This document shows, piece after piece, positions 19,215 to 27,337 of a stretch of 64,000 bases of DNA. A program made the position numbers and the translations under genes. Numbering within the stretch: position 1 is the first letter of the stretch; each line of letters begins with the position of its first letter. A model generated the notes under the pieces. It did no database searches and had not been told where the DNA came from. It saw nothing but the letters and a program-made list of their open reading frames with translations. The DNA is from Austwickia chelonae (GTDB taxonomy: Bacteria > Actinomycetota > Actinomycetes > Actinomycetales > Dermatophilaceae): contig NZ_CP031447.1 of NCBI RefSeq assembly GCF_003391095.1, forward strand, positions 1,054,001-1,118,000, in the 5' to 3' direction.

Positions 19215-21008
19215 TCATCGTGTACGGCCGGCCACCCGCCGCATCCGGAGACCCTGAACCACCATGGACGCGGCCATGGAAGCGCCGATACCTTCACCAG
19301 CGCGTAACCGTAGGCTCAACAAAGGCTCCAGCCCCAGCTCCCGCAGGATGACGCCGTGGGCGCGTTCCCTGCTCTGCTGCCCGCCCACCAGGTAAGCATG
19401 GACGCCTGGCTCGAGCTGCCTGGCCAGCAACGCCGGTACGCAGGTGGCCAGCCCGTCCAACACGATTCCGGTACCAGCTGAAGACGCGCCGAGGATCACC
19501 CCGGTCAACACCGCGAACTCGGCACCACCGAGCCCGGCGAGCAGATCGACCGGGTCGGCGTCCTCCCCGAGCCGCCCGGCCTGGGCCATCCGGGACAGAG
19601 CCGCTGAAACGACCTCGACCTTGCGTGCCACGATGGCAGCATCCGACCCCGCACCCAGGCCGACGGCATCCTCCGTCGCCATGCTGGTCATGGCGCAACT
19701 GAGCGCCGCCGCCACTGTTGTATTCCCGACCCCGACCTCCCCGAGAGCCACCAGCCCGTTGACTGCAGCCTCGACGCCAAGAGACCGTCCTGCTGAGATC
19801 AGCTGCTCGACCTGGGCCCGAGACAACGGATCCTCATGCATCAGATCTCCACCCGACCTTTCACCGACCGGTCGGAAATCCCTGGCCCCGGCTACCGGTC
19901 CACCCTCGACTCCGGCGTCGACCACGATCAGGTCGAGCCCGGCCCCGGACGCCGCCGCGGCACCCATCGATTCCCCGGCCACCGCCGCGGACATCACATC
20001 TCGGGTCACCGATGGCGCATAGGCCGAGACTCCGAGACGAGCAACCCGATGATCGGCTCCAACCAGGATCAGACTTCCTCCTTCGGTGTTCCCTGCACCA
20101 GCAGCGACCACACGATCCAAGGCGCGATCCAAGACGCCCAAGGACCCTGGCGGGGACAACAGAGCGTCGGCTTCATCGGTGGCTGAGACGACCCTGGCCT
20201 GGTCGGGGGACCGTAAGTAATGGAGCGGCGGCTCGGGAGACCGACCGTTCTCCTGAGGCCACCGTTCACGCAGGATCACCTCGTCCAAGGGGAGACGACG
20301 ACTCCACGCGGCTCGCTGCAGCCCCGGTTCCGGGGGACGTTCGTCTGGCCACCCCAGACAAAGCCACCCCAGCGTCTGGACACCGTCGGGCAGATGGAGG
20401 AGCTCGGCGAGTTCTTCGGGCCGGAACAAAGTCACCCAACCCATACCCAGACCATGCGCCCGAGCGGTCAACCACATGTTCTCGATGGCACAGGCACAGC
20501 TCCACAGATCGGCGTCAGGGAAGGACGCCCTACCCAACACACCTTCGGCCGGGGCCCGGCGATCGCAGGCCACGACCACACCTAGGGGAGCCTCACGTAA
20601 ACCTTCCAGCTTGAGGTCCAGAAGACGCTGCGCGCGATCCTCCTGCAAACCTGCCGCCTGCTGCAAACGCAAGGAATCGGCCATGGCTGCTGCGCGCTCG
20701 CGAGTACGGGGGTCGGAGACCACGATGAACCGCCAAGGTTGGCAGTGTCCGACCGAGGGCCCCAAATGCCCGGAAGCGACGACCTGCTGAACCAGCTCAT
20801 CGGGCACCGGGTCGGGCCGGAACCGGCGGATATCTCTACGAGCTGCGACGATCCGAGCCAGAGCGTCGACCTCGTCCTGAGGGAAAGCCCACCCACGCAG
20901 GTCCTCAGCTCGTTCCCGAGCGCTGGAACGGTCACCGACCGTGGGTACCGGTCGGGGCCAGGATACTCGTCGTCCGTCAGCAGTATTGATCGTTATTTCG
21001 CCGGTCAT
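19215..21008 (-). CDS. BluB-CobT fusion: DMB synthase and NaMN:DMB phosphoribosyltransferase
   Basis: This 597-aa protein joins two cobalamin lower-ligand enzymes. Residues about 45-265 match BluB, the flavin-destructase that makes 5,6-dimethylbenzimidazole from FMNH2 (RRDIRRFRPDPVPDE, then GPSVGHCQPWRF). Residues about 275-597 match CobT, which transfers phosphoribose from nicotinate mononucleotide to that base (PPGSLGVLD, GEVGVGNTT, and catalytic Glu572 in RAGEGIGAS). Both active centres look intact. The ATG at 21008 has AGG at 9 nt; a TTG three codons upstream is less likely. No other cob genes are adjacent. Confidence 0.9.
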   Translation of the reverse strand: MTGEITINTADGRRVSWPRPVPTVGDRSSARERAEDLRGWAFPQDEVDALARIVAARRDIRRFRPDPVPDELVQQVVASGHLGPSVGHCQPWRFIVVSDPRTRERAAAMADSLRLQQAAGLQEDRAQRLLDLKLEGLREAPLGVVVACDRRAPAEGVLGRASFPDADLWSCACAIENMWLTARAHGLGMGWVTLFRPEELAELLHLPDGVQTLGWLCLGWPDERPPEPGLQRAAWSRRLPLDEVILRERWPQENGRSPEPPLHYLRSPDQARVVSATDEADALLSPPGSLGVLDRALDRVVAAGAGNTEGGSLILVGADHRVARLGVSAYAPSVTRDVMSAAVAGESMGAAAASGAGLDLIVVDAGVEGGPVAGARDFRPVGERSGGDLMHEDPLSRAQVEQLISAGRSLGVEAAVNGLVALGEVGVGNTTVAAALSCAMTSMATEDAVGLGAGSDAAIVARKVEVVSAALSRMAQAGRLGEDADPVDLLAGLGGAEFAVLTGVILGASSAGTGIVLDGLATCVPALLARQLEPGVHAYLVGGQQSRERAHGVILRELGLEPLLSLRLRAGEGIGASMAASMVVQGLRMRRVAGRTR

Positions 21009-21056
21009 GACGATCAACCTACTGGCGCAGAAGCCCTCGGCATGGGGAACTTCCGC

Positions 21057-22958
21057 CTACGTGTCTCTCTGCTCTTCCTGCGGCACCAGCCACCATACGG
21101 CGAACGGTGGCAGCCAGACCCGGCCGTCCGATCCAGGTCGGACCTCCTGCCCGGTGAGCGCGTCCACACAGCGAGAAAGCCCGAGAGCGGCCAACCTGGC
21201 GCCGGGATGGAAACGCCAGTCCGGGGTCACGTTATAGAGCTGCAACATGGTGCCGACCGGATGAGACCGGCGCACCGGAAGGACTCCTGAGTCGTACAAC
21301 TCGTCCACCGCTGTAGGCACCCCGGCATGCAGCTGAGGCAGCCGGCATCGAACTGCCGCCAAAGCGGCCAGATCGGTGAAAGCGATCCCCTCGGATGTGG
21401 TCCGATCGTGGCGGTAGGCGATCTTCGCCTCGGTCACCCTCGGACGGTGGACCCACCTGAGGTCGGCCGCATGACCTTCTTCTCGCTCCCAGCACGGGTC
21501 GTTGAGCAAAGCCAGCTCATCGCCACTCCAGAGCACAGGGATCCCACCCCACCCGTAGATCACGGCATGGGCCAGACGGAGCGCGGCCAGGTCTTGCACC
21601 GCAGCGTGGACATTCCCTTCCTCTTCGGCCGCCTGCAGCCCGATCAACGAGGCAGCAGTTCCGCAGATTCTCCGGTCACCGCTGTGCGGATGATGCTGGA
21701 AGATGGCCCCTCGCGCTCGTGAGCCAGGGAATTCCCCGGAGAACCAGTCGGACAGGAATGCTCGGTGGGTTGGCCCGTGCCAGCCCACTCGCGCCGCATC
21801 ACCGTCGTCGATGGCCCACCCGATATCGTCATGGCACCTCAGATAGGTCACCCATACCGCGCCATCCGGCATCGGCGGCATCGCTGCCAGGACCCGAGCT
21901 GCCAGCCGGGCATCCTTCGTGGCCAGAGCCGACCAGATCTGCACCATGAGACTGTTGTGATAGGCCAAGTTGCTGACCTTGCCCGTCCACCGACCTTGCC
22001 CTAGATAGGCGGGTAGTTTCTCTGGGCTGACGATGGCTTCGGCTTGGAAAGAAACCGCAGGGCATACGATCCGGGACAGCGCGCGCAGCACCTGCGTGAT
22101 GGAATGCACCTCTGCTTGTCCCTGACAGTCGGTGCCCAAGCGTTTCCACAAGAAGGCGAGGGCGTCCAGACGCAGGATTTCCACGCCGAGATTGGCTAAG
22201 AAGAAGATGAGTTCTACGTACTCGCACAGGACATCGGGGTTCGCCCAGTTGACGTCCCATTGATAGGAGTTGAAGGTCGTCCAGACCCACCCGTCGAGTT
22301 GGTCGTCCCAGGTGAAATTTCCCGGGGAGAACTTCGGAAAGACTTCGGGGAGATGTTCTTCGTAGGCGTCGGGGAGCTCCCGGTCAGGGAAGATATGGAA
22401 GTAACGGCGGTACTTCTCCTCGCCTGCTTTGGCGCGTCGTGCCCATTCGTGTTGGTCGGCGACATGGTTCAGGACAAGATCCAGTACCAGGCTGATCTGA
22501 TGACGTCGCAGCTGGGCGGTGAGTTCACGTAGGTCTTCGAGGGTTCCCAGATCAGGTCGGACCGTCTGATGATCGGCTATGGCGTAGCCGCCATCGTGTT
22601 CGCCTTCCCTGGGCAGGAAGATCGGCATGAGGTGGAGGTAGGTGACGCCCAGCTCTTCCAGGTATCCGAGCCGATCGGCGACTCCACGTAGGTCACCGGC
22701 GAAGCGTTCGGTGTATGTGGCGTAGCCGATCATTTGTGGTCGAGCGATGTGGTCGGGAGCAAGCAGTCGTTCGTAGTCGAGGAGCCGGAGTTCTGCGCTA
22801 CGTGCTGCGTGGGCTTGCGCCGCTATGGCAGCCAGCTTCTCGGCGATGGATTCGGCCTGCTCTCCGTAGACATCGCGTAGCCCGGAGAGGACATCGGGCC
22901 ACCACCGCTGATGTCGCGCCTGGTAGAAGACGTCGGTGTCAGGCTTCTGCACGGCCAT
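21057..22958 (-). CDS. Amylosucrase (GH13 subfamily 4)
   Basis: The 633-aa alpha-glucan-forming glycosidase has the amylosucrase pattern of conserved regions. The nucleophile is Asp265 in EILRLDALAF, the acid/base is Glu307 in FQAEAIVS, and the transition-state Asp377 is in RCHDDIGW, with DVNWANPDV and LVLNHVADQHEW before them. Amylosucrases use sucrose to extend alpha-1,4-glucan and release fructose. Lack of a signal peptide suggests a cytoplasmic enzyme. It is 48 nt upstream of the BluB-CobT gene on the same strand, but no functional link is evident. Sucrose hydrolase is the main alternative. Confidence 0.88.
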   Translation of the reverse strand: MAVQKPDTDVFYQARHQRWWPDVLSGLRDVYGEQAESIAEKLAAIAAQAHAARSAELRLLDYERLLAPDHIARPQMIGYATYTERFAGDLRGVADRLGYLEELGVTYLHLMPIFLPREGEHDGGYAIADHQTVRPDLGTLEDLRELTAQLRRHQISLVLDLVLNHVADQHEWARRAKAGEEKYRRYFHIFPDRELPDAYEEHLPEVFPKFSPGNFTWDDQLDGWVWTTFNSYQWDVNWANPDVLCEYVELIFFLANLGVEILRLDALAFLWKRLGTDCQGQAEVHSITQVLRALSRIVCPAVSFQAEAIVSPEKLPAYLGQGRWTGKVSNLAYHNSLMVQIWSALATKDARLAARVLAAMPPMPDGAVWVTYLRCHDDIGWAIDDGDAARVGWHGPTHRAFLSDWFSGEFPGSRARGAIFQHHPHSGDRRICGTAASLIGLQAAEEEGNVHAAVQDLAALRLAHAVIYGWGGIPVLWSGDELALLNDPCWEREEGHAADLRWVHRPRVTEAKIAYRHDRTTSEGIAFTDLAALAAVRCRLPQLHAGVPTAVDELYDSGVLPVRRSHPVGTMLQLYNVTPDWRFHPGARLAALGLSRCVDALTGQEVRPGSDGRVWLPPFAVWWLVPQEEQRDT

Positions 22959-23078
22959 GGATCCATAGTGCCGGACAGCAGTGAATAAAGCCGATCAGCC
23001 ACGGACACAAAGAGATCGAACATTTTTCTCGAGAATTCTCTGGGGCGTGGATATCTTTCTGATCTATTCACCGGCCGT

Positions 23079-23084
23079 TATCCT
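23079..23084 (+). promoter_or_regulatory. -10 box of a probably leaderless GNAT gene
   Basis: TATCCT lies exactly six bases before the GTG at 23091, and there is no Shine-Dalgarno. The expected transcript start coincides with the start codon. Confidence 0.5.
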
Positions 23085-23090
23085 GCCGCT

Positions 23091-23603
23091 GTGGCGAGAC
23101 GGACAAGTCAGACTGAATTCCCGGTGCGTCGTGCCTGCGATGCTGACGCCGAGGAGTTCGTCCGACTGAAGACCTTGATCTTTCAGGCCTGGCCTTTCCC
23201 TGTCGATCTTGCCGTCGAACCGGAATGGCCTCGACGGTGTGCGCAGATCTATCGGAATCTGCTCGCCAACCCTGGTTTTTCCTCCTTCGTGGTGGACGAT
23301 CCCGAGCGGGAGGGAACCCTCCTGGGCTGTGTCACCGTGGCTGTTGACCAGCGGCTCCCTATCCCGGGGAGCAGCGGTCGGGTGGCCTATGTCGCCGATA
23401 TGTGTACATCACCAGAGTTCAGAGGACGAGGTGTGGGGCGTTCTCTCTTACGCGCGGCCACGCAGTGGGCTCACCAGCAGGGAGCAGGCCGGGTCCACCT
23501 TTATGCCACCGAACAAGGGCGGCCTCTTTACAGCGCGGAAGGCTTCGAATCCGGCGGTCCTTTCCTCGTGATGGAACGTAGACTCGGCCGATCGGATTCG
23601 TGA
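23091..23603 (+). CDS. GNAT family N-acetyltransferase
   Basis: The 170-aa single-domain acetyltransferase has the acetyl-CoA pyrophosphate loop RGRGVGRSLL (about 112-121) preceded by YVADMCTSPEF, and a C-terminal YATEQGRPLYSAEGF typical of the fold. The substrate is unknown. It starts with GTG behind a -10 box, probably as a leaderless message. It is a lone forward gene flanked by reverse-strand genes, convergent to the YqfO-like gene 25 nt away. Confidence 0.82.
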   Translation: MARRTSQTEFPVRRACDADAEEFVRLKTLIFQAWPFPVDLAVEPEWPRRCAQIYRNLLANPGFSSFVVDDPEREGTLLGCVTVAVDQRLPIPGSSGRVAYVADMCTSPEFRGRGVGRSLLRAATQWAHQQGAGRVHLYATEQGRPLYSAEGFESGGPFLVMERRLGRSDS

Positions 23604-23628
23604 CAGTGGGAATGTTCTCCCGACGTCG

Positions 23629-23967
23629 TCAGAGCGCATCGCGGGGAATGGTCGCGTACACATGATGTGCCACCTCTTCGTAAGGGTGGGCTGTGATCAT
23701 CGCTTCCAGTACTGCACGGGCGGAGCGACGCGGGCAGACGACTTCGATCCGTTCTTCCTCGACGACCTCCGGAGAACCGATTGAACCGATGGCCGGGTCG
23801 GCACCTTCCTCGGGGGTGAAACGCCCCACTCCGTTCGCGGTAAAACTGCAGGCATGATAGGCGCCGATGCCGCCTGCTCCGGTAGAGGCGGCGGCTGCAC
23901 GGACGGCGTCCGCCGCCTCTACCGGAGCGAAGACCACGATGACGACGAGTTCGTCACGGTCGCTCAT
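23629..23967 (-). CDS. YqfO/NIF3 C-terminal-like (CutA/PII-fold) protein
   Basis: The 112-aa protein matches the small ferredoxin-like domain inserted in or found alone beside NIF3/YqfO proteins. It has ELVVIVVFAPVEAADAVRAA for strand and helix 1, GIGAYHACSFTANGVGRFTP for the metal-linked loop, and a final AHPYEEVAHHVY. This domain resembles CutA and PII trimers and may bind metal or a nucleotide; its role as a stand-alone protein is unknown. GAGGA lies about 9 nt before the ATG. It starts 11 nt after tpx, so they form a two-gene operon. Confidence 0.75.
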   Translation of the reverse strand: MSDRDELVVIVVFAPVEAADAVRAAAASTGAGGIGAYHACSFTANGVGRFTPEEGADPAIGSIGSPEVVEEERIEVVCPRRSARAVLEAMITAHPYEEVAHHVYATIPRDAL

Positions 23968-23978
23968 GGGCGCATTCC

Positions 23979-24476
23979 TCAGCGCAGGCTGGCGAGCGCG
24001 GCGTCGTAGTCGGGCTCCTGGGCGATTTCCGGCACGATCTGCGAGTGAAGCACTGTGCCGTCGCCGTCGATGACGATGACGCAGCGGGCGAGAAGTCCGG
24101 CGAGGGGGCCGTCGATCATGGTGATCCCGTAGTCCTGCCCGAAGCGGCTTCGGAAGCAACTCGCCGTGACGACCTCGGCGATTCCCTCCGCCCCGCAGAA
24201 CCGTCCCAGGGCGAAGGGCAGATCGGCCGAGGCGCAGACGACGACGGTGTTCTCCAGCGAGGAGGCCATCTCGTTGAATTTGCGTACGGAGGTCGCGCAG
24301 ACACCGGTGTCGATGCTGGGGAAGATGTTCAGAACGATGCGTCGGCCCTGAAGGGAGGCTGAGGTCACCTCGGAGAGATCGGTTCCGACCAAGGCGAAGG
24401 CGGGAGCCGTAGCGCCTTGTGCAGGAAGATCGCCGACGGTCTGGACAGGGGTGCCTTTGAATGCGGTGGTAGCCAT
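23979..24476 (-). CDS. tpx: Thiol peroxidase (atypical 2-Cys peroxiredoxin)
   Basis: The 165-aa peroxiredoxin of the Tpx family reduces hydroperoxides in the cytoplasm with thioredoxin. The peroxidatic cysteine is Cys60 in SIDTGVCATSV and the resolving cysteine Cys94 in LPFALGRFCG, the spacing expected for Tpx. The length is normal and the sequence is complete. The downstream small YqfO-like gene is co-transcribed. A long palindrome lies upstream at 24576-24624, closing the preceding peroxidase operon. Confidence 0.95.
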   Translation of the reverse strand: MATTAFKGTPVQTVGDLPAQGATAPAFALVGTDLSEVTSASLQGRRIVLNIFPSIDTGVCATSVRKFNEMASSLENTVVVCASADLPFALGRFCGAEGIAEVVTASCFRSRFGQDYGITMIDGPLAGLLARCVIVIDGDGTVLHSQIVPEIAQEPDYDAALASLR

Positions 24477-24575
24477 GGGCTCTGTCTAGCAGACGTAGCT
24501 GGGCTGTGCCCTTGGGAGCGCTGGGCAGGAGCAGGAGGACCTTCTCATCGCGGTCGGCGGTCGAACAGCCTGATC

Positions 24576-24624
24576 GACGCCTGGTGGTCGTGGCTCTGCG
24601 GCAGATCCACGACCACCAGGCGTC
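24576..24624. repeat. 49-nt near-perfect palindrome, likely terminator
   Basis: Positions 24576-24593 are the exact reverse complement of 24607-24624 (18 bp, starting GACGCCTGG). Inside, TCTGC (24595-24599) pairs with GCAGA (24601-24605), leaving one mismatched pair and a single-base loop. It begins five bases past the end of the DyP peroxidase gene (reverse strand) and probably ends that operon. There is no T-run on either side. Confidence 0.7.
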
Positions 24625-24628
24625 CTGG

Positions 24629-25894
24629 TCAGCTCTCGAGCAGAGGTTGTCCGATGTACTCACCGGTTCCTGCGCCCGGTGGGACGGCGTAGGAAGCCGA
24701 ACCGATGTGATGGGCCCACAGGTTGAGCAGGTCGCTGTCGGCCAGGCGCCGCTGGACAGGGACGAAGGCGGTGGCGACGTCCTTCTGGTAGCAGACGAAG
24801 ATCAGCCCCACGTCCGTTTTTCCCTCTGGGGTGAGTCCGACGTCATAGTTGTAGGCGCGCCGCATCATCCGTTCACTTTCGTTGCGTGGTTGGGCGCGAG
24901 CGGCATGGGCTGCGGGGTTGATGACGGGGAATCCGTCGGAGTTCTTCGCGAGACGGTCGACAGGGTCCTTTTCATGTTTTCCGGTGAGGGGAGCGCCGTC
25001 GGAGATCCGCCGCCCGAAGGCTTCTTCCTTGGCCGCGACCTCGATGTCGTCCCAGGCCTCCATCTCGATGGACATGCGGCGGATGACCAGATGGGATCCG
25101 CCGACGAGCCAGGGGTAGGCAGGGTCGGTACTCCAGACGACGGCGGAACTATGTGCTGGATCGGACTCATTGGCGGTGCCATCCCGCATTCCCATCAGGT
25201 TGCGTGGGGTGTTGCCGGCTGGTTCTGTGCCGGGGGCATTGCCGAAGCCGGTCTGGACCCAGGCGACGGTGGCGAAGGCGGCGGCATCGCGGACGAGGCG
25301 CCGTCGGGCATAGGAAAGGGTGATCGGCTCTTCTGAGCAGATCTGGAGCACCAGGTCGGTCTGGCCCCACTCGGGACGGAGTCGATCAGTGTCGAAGGCT
25401 GGCAGCGTGGCGAGCGCAGGGGGTATGGAATCGGGTTTTCCGATGGCCTCGAAGAGGCCTTTTCCGAAGCCGAAGGTCACGGTGAGTCGTGCTGGAAGCT
25501 TCGCGATGTCGTCCTCCAGAGCACCTAGCGGTGGCCGGCCTTGGGTGAGCCGTGCTGCGTCGTCGCTGAGCATTCGTAGGAGAGCGATCACGTCGTCGCG
25601 TCGGCTTCCCCGACGCAGGTTCAACCCGACGAAGCTGCCGTGGGCCTGCTGCCCGGTCAGGATGCCGGACTGGTGTTTGCCGTGGAAGGGTTCTTTTCGA
25701 TGACCGTGCAGTGGGACGGAGTGAGCGGGTGTGCTGCTGTCAGGCGTGGCGGTCGAGGTGCTCCAGGCATGGCCGAGGACGCCGCCGGCGAGGGCGCTGC
25801 CGGCGGCGACGGCGCCCCCGCCGAGAATCCGACGCCGGGAGATTCCGGAGTGGTTCTCGGCGGAGGGTGTGTTGGCAGAGGTGGACGACGTCAC
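24629..25894 (-). CDS. efeB: Tat-exported DyP-type heme peroxidase
   Basis: The 421-aa dye-decolorizing peroxidase is of the EfeB/DtpA kind. A twin-arginine signal ISRRRILGGGA (18-28) directs folded export. The distal GxxDG motif is GMRDG at 235-239, and the proximal heme-His region is around NPAAHAARAQPR. It would act on the outer face of the membrane with hydrogen peroxide. The GTG start overlaps the stop of the PCuAC copper protein gene (GTGA), so the two are tightly coupled. This resembles the copper-trafficking/DtpA grouping known from Streptomyces more than the EfeUOB iron importer, since no efeU or efeO is present. Confidence 0.9.
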   Translation of the reverse strand: MTSSTSANTPSAENHSGISRRRILGGGAVAAGSALAGGVLGHAWSTSTATPDSSTPAHSVPLHGHRKEPFHGKHQSGILTGQQAHGSFVGLNLRRGSRRDDVIALLRMLSDDAARLTQGRPPLGALEDDIAKLPARLTVTFGFGKGLFEAIGKPDSIPPALATLPAFDTDRLRPEWGQTDLVLQICSEEPITLSYARRRLVRDAAAFATVAWVQTGFGNAPGTEPAGNTPRNLMGMRDGTANESDPAHSSAVVWSTDPAYPWLVGGSHLVIRRMSIEMEAWDDIEVAAKEEAFGRRISDGAPLTGKHEKDPVDRLAKNSDGFPVINPAAHAARAQPRNESERMMRRAYNYDVGLTPEGKTDVGLIFVCYQKDVATAFVPVQRRLADSDLLNLWAHHIGSASYAVPPGAGTGEYIGQPLLES

Positions 25895-26451
25895 TTTGTG
25901 GTCGCTGTCGGGGTGGAAGAGTGGTAGTTCTCTGGTGGAGCAGTGAATTGTTTCGCCGGGGCAGTGAATTGCATGGTCTTACCGTCTTTGGTGTGTAGCG
26001 TGAATTTCACTTCTGCGCCGATGGGCAGGGCCCGGGTCATCTTCATCAGCATGATGTGGTTGTCGTAGGGCTTGAGCTCCAAGGTCTGTCCTGCCTTGAT
26101 GACGAAGCCGTCCTTGATCTCTCGCATGGCTTTCTTGCCGTCGATCATGACGGTTTCGTGGAGCTCGGTCATCATCGAGGCGTCCTGCTCGGCTTTGGTG
26201 ATCGTGATGTTCCGGTCGGTGGTGTTCTTGATCCGGCCGAAGGCGCCTGTCATGGAGTCGGGAGAGAGCTCCGGAGCTGCCTTGACCCAGGCATCACTCA
26301 CGGTGAGTCCGGAGGAGTCTTGAGCTGTCGAGCTGTTGGGCTCGCTGGTCGTTGTGGCTGCGGTTTTCTTCTCTGCCTGGGGCTGGCCACAACCAGCCAG
26401 GGCCAGGGCGGCACAGCAGGCCAGGGTGAGGAGTCGGGTGTGTGTCGTCAT
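25891..26451 (-). CDS. PCuAC-family periplasmic copper-binding lipoprotein
   Basis: The 186-aa lipoprotein has a signal peptide ending in LALAGC (Cys21) and a Ser/Thr-rich linker. The PCuAC/DUF461 domain at about 50-165 carries the copper-site residues: the Met/His cluster ASMMTELHETV and the later DNHIMLMKM. This family delivers Cu(I) to cytochrome oxidase or other exported cuproenzymes. It is translated in overlap with the DyP peroxidase gene. It begins 149 nt after a His-rich membrane protein gene on the same strand, which suggests a copper-handling operon. Confidence 0.88.
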   Translation of the reverse strand: MTTHTRLLTLACCAALALAGCGQPQAEKKTAATTTSEPNSSTAQDSSGLTVSDAWVKAAPELSPDSMTGAFGRIKNTTDRNITITKAEQDASMMTELHETVMIDGKKAMREIKDGFVIKAGQTLELKPYDNHIMLMKMTRALPIGAEVKFTLHTKDGKTMQFTAPAKQFTAPPENYHSSTPTATTK

Positions 26452-26599
26452 GGGTTGTTCGTCCTCTGTGGTTGTCCGTCGACGGGTCTGGTGTCCGGAC
26501 ATGACGTTTCCCCGCTTGTCCGCTCTGATGTCGATGGCTGGTCCGGGAGGAGTGGCCATAGGCCGTTCGTTGACGAACTGGATCGGCTCGCCCTGGTTC

Positions 26600-27256
26600 T
26601 CAGAACGGGATTGCGACGGGAAGGTTTGTCCGGAAGCCCTTGGGCGGACCCCGCACGGGGGCCATGGCGAGGACATCCCGTCCGAGGTGGACGAGTACCT
26701 GGACGCAAGGCGCCAGAGTCTGAGAGGGAATCGTCGGGGTGATGAGGCGGGGGAACGGGCGCAGGAGCCTTCTGGCTGCTGCCCACAGTGAACGTTCTCC
26801 CCAGCCGAGTAATGCAGCGGTGACGGCGATGGCCAGCAGATGGGCATAGAGCATCTGGGCGGAGGGGAGTAGCTGGGCTATCTCTATGGAGGAAGCCGCA
26901 GCGGTGACGACCTGTTCGTGATCAGAGTGCAGAGGTCCGTTGGGTCGTGGCGGATGCAGGTGATGGGAAGGACCTGATAGCGCGCGGGCCGGTGTGTGCG
27001 CGTGCGACAGGTGGAGGAACAGATGCAATGCGCTCTGGACGAGGCTCAGTGCGGTGAACAAGGAGAAGACGCCGCGCTCGGCCTTGGTGAACCACAAGCC
27101 GGTGAGCGTGAGCGGGACGACGGCCAGGACCAGTGTCGCCGGAGCAGGCGCATGACCTCCTCCATGAGCGTGCCCGAACGCGCCCAACAGGACGCAGGAC
27201 GCGACGAAGACACCGAGGCGTGTCAGTCGCAGCTGTCCGCGGGCGGGGTGGACCAT
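26600..27256 (-). CDS. His-rich integral membrane protein, function unknown
   Basis: The 218-aa protein has about five hydrophobic segments and several histidine clusters: AFGHAHGGGHA after the first helix, ALHLFLHLSHAHT in the middle, and PSHHLHPPR in a loop. Such clusters suggest metal contact. It precedes the PCuAC and DyP genes on the same strand, so a role in copper uptake, delivery or sensing is plausible but not shown. A TAACCT box six bases before the ATG implies a leaderless transcript, and an inverted repeat covers that box. The C-terminal 40 residues are not obviously membrane-bound. Confidence 0.65.
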   Translation of the reverse strand: MVHPARGQLRLTRLGVFVASCVLLGAFGHAHGGGHAPAPATLVLAVVPLTLTGLWFTKAERGVFSLFTALSLVQSALHLFLHLSHAHTPARALSGPSHHLHPPRPNGPLHSDHEQVVTAAASSIEIAQLLPSAQMLYAHLLAIAVTAALLGWGERSLWAAARRLLRPFPRLITPTIPSQTLAPCVQVLVHLGRDVLAMAPVRGPPKGFRTNLPVAIPF

Positions 27257-27257
27257 G

Positions 27258-27275
27258 CGGACAGGTTAGTGTCCG
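27258..27275 (-). promoter_or_regulatory. Inverted repeat over the -10 box of the membrane-copper operon
   Basis: CGGACA (27258-27263) and TGTCCG (27270-27275) flank GGTTAG. On the reverse strand this places a TAACCT -10 box (27262-27267) inside the repeat and six bases before the ATG at 27256. A bound repressor would block the promoter; its identity is unknown. Confidence 0.45.
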
Positions 27276-27337
27276 GGAAGCCCGATCGGGGCAGAGCGAC
27301 CTGGGCTTTTTGGACTTTCTCAGCTTGGAGCAGATGT

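Noticed and set aside
23968-24663. N-terminal extension of the YqfO-like gene through the tpx region
   Set aside because: The extension is tpx read in another frame (Arg-rich, no motif), whereas the ATG at 23967 has a ribosome-binding site and the family begins there.
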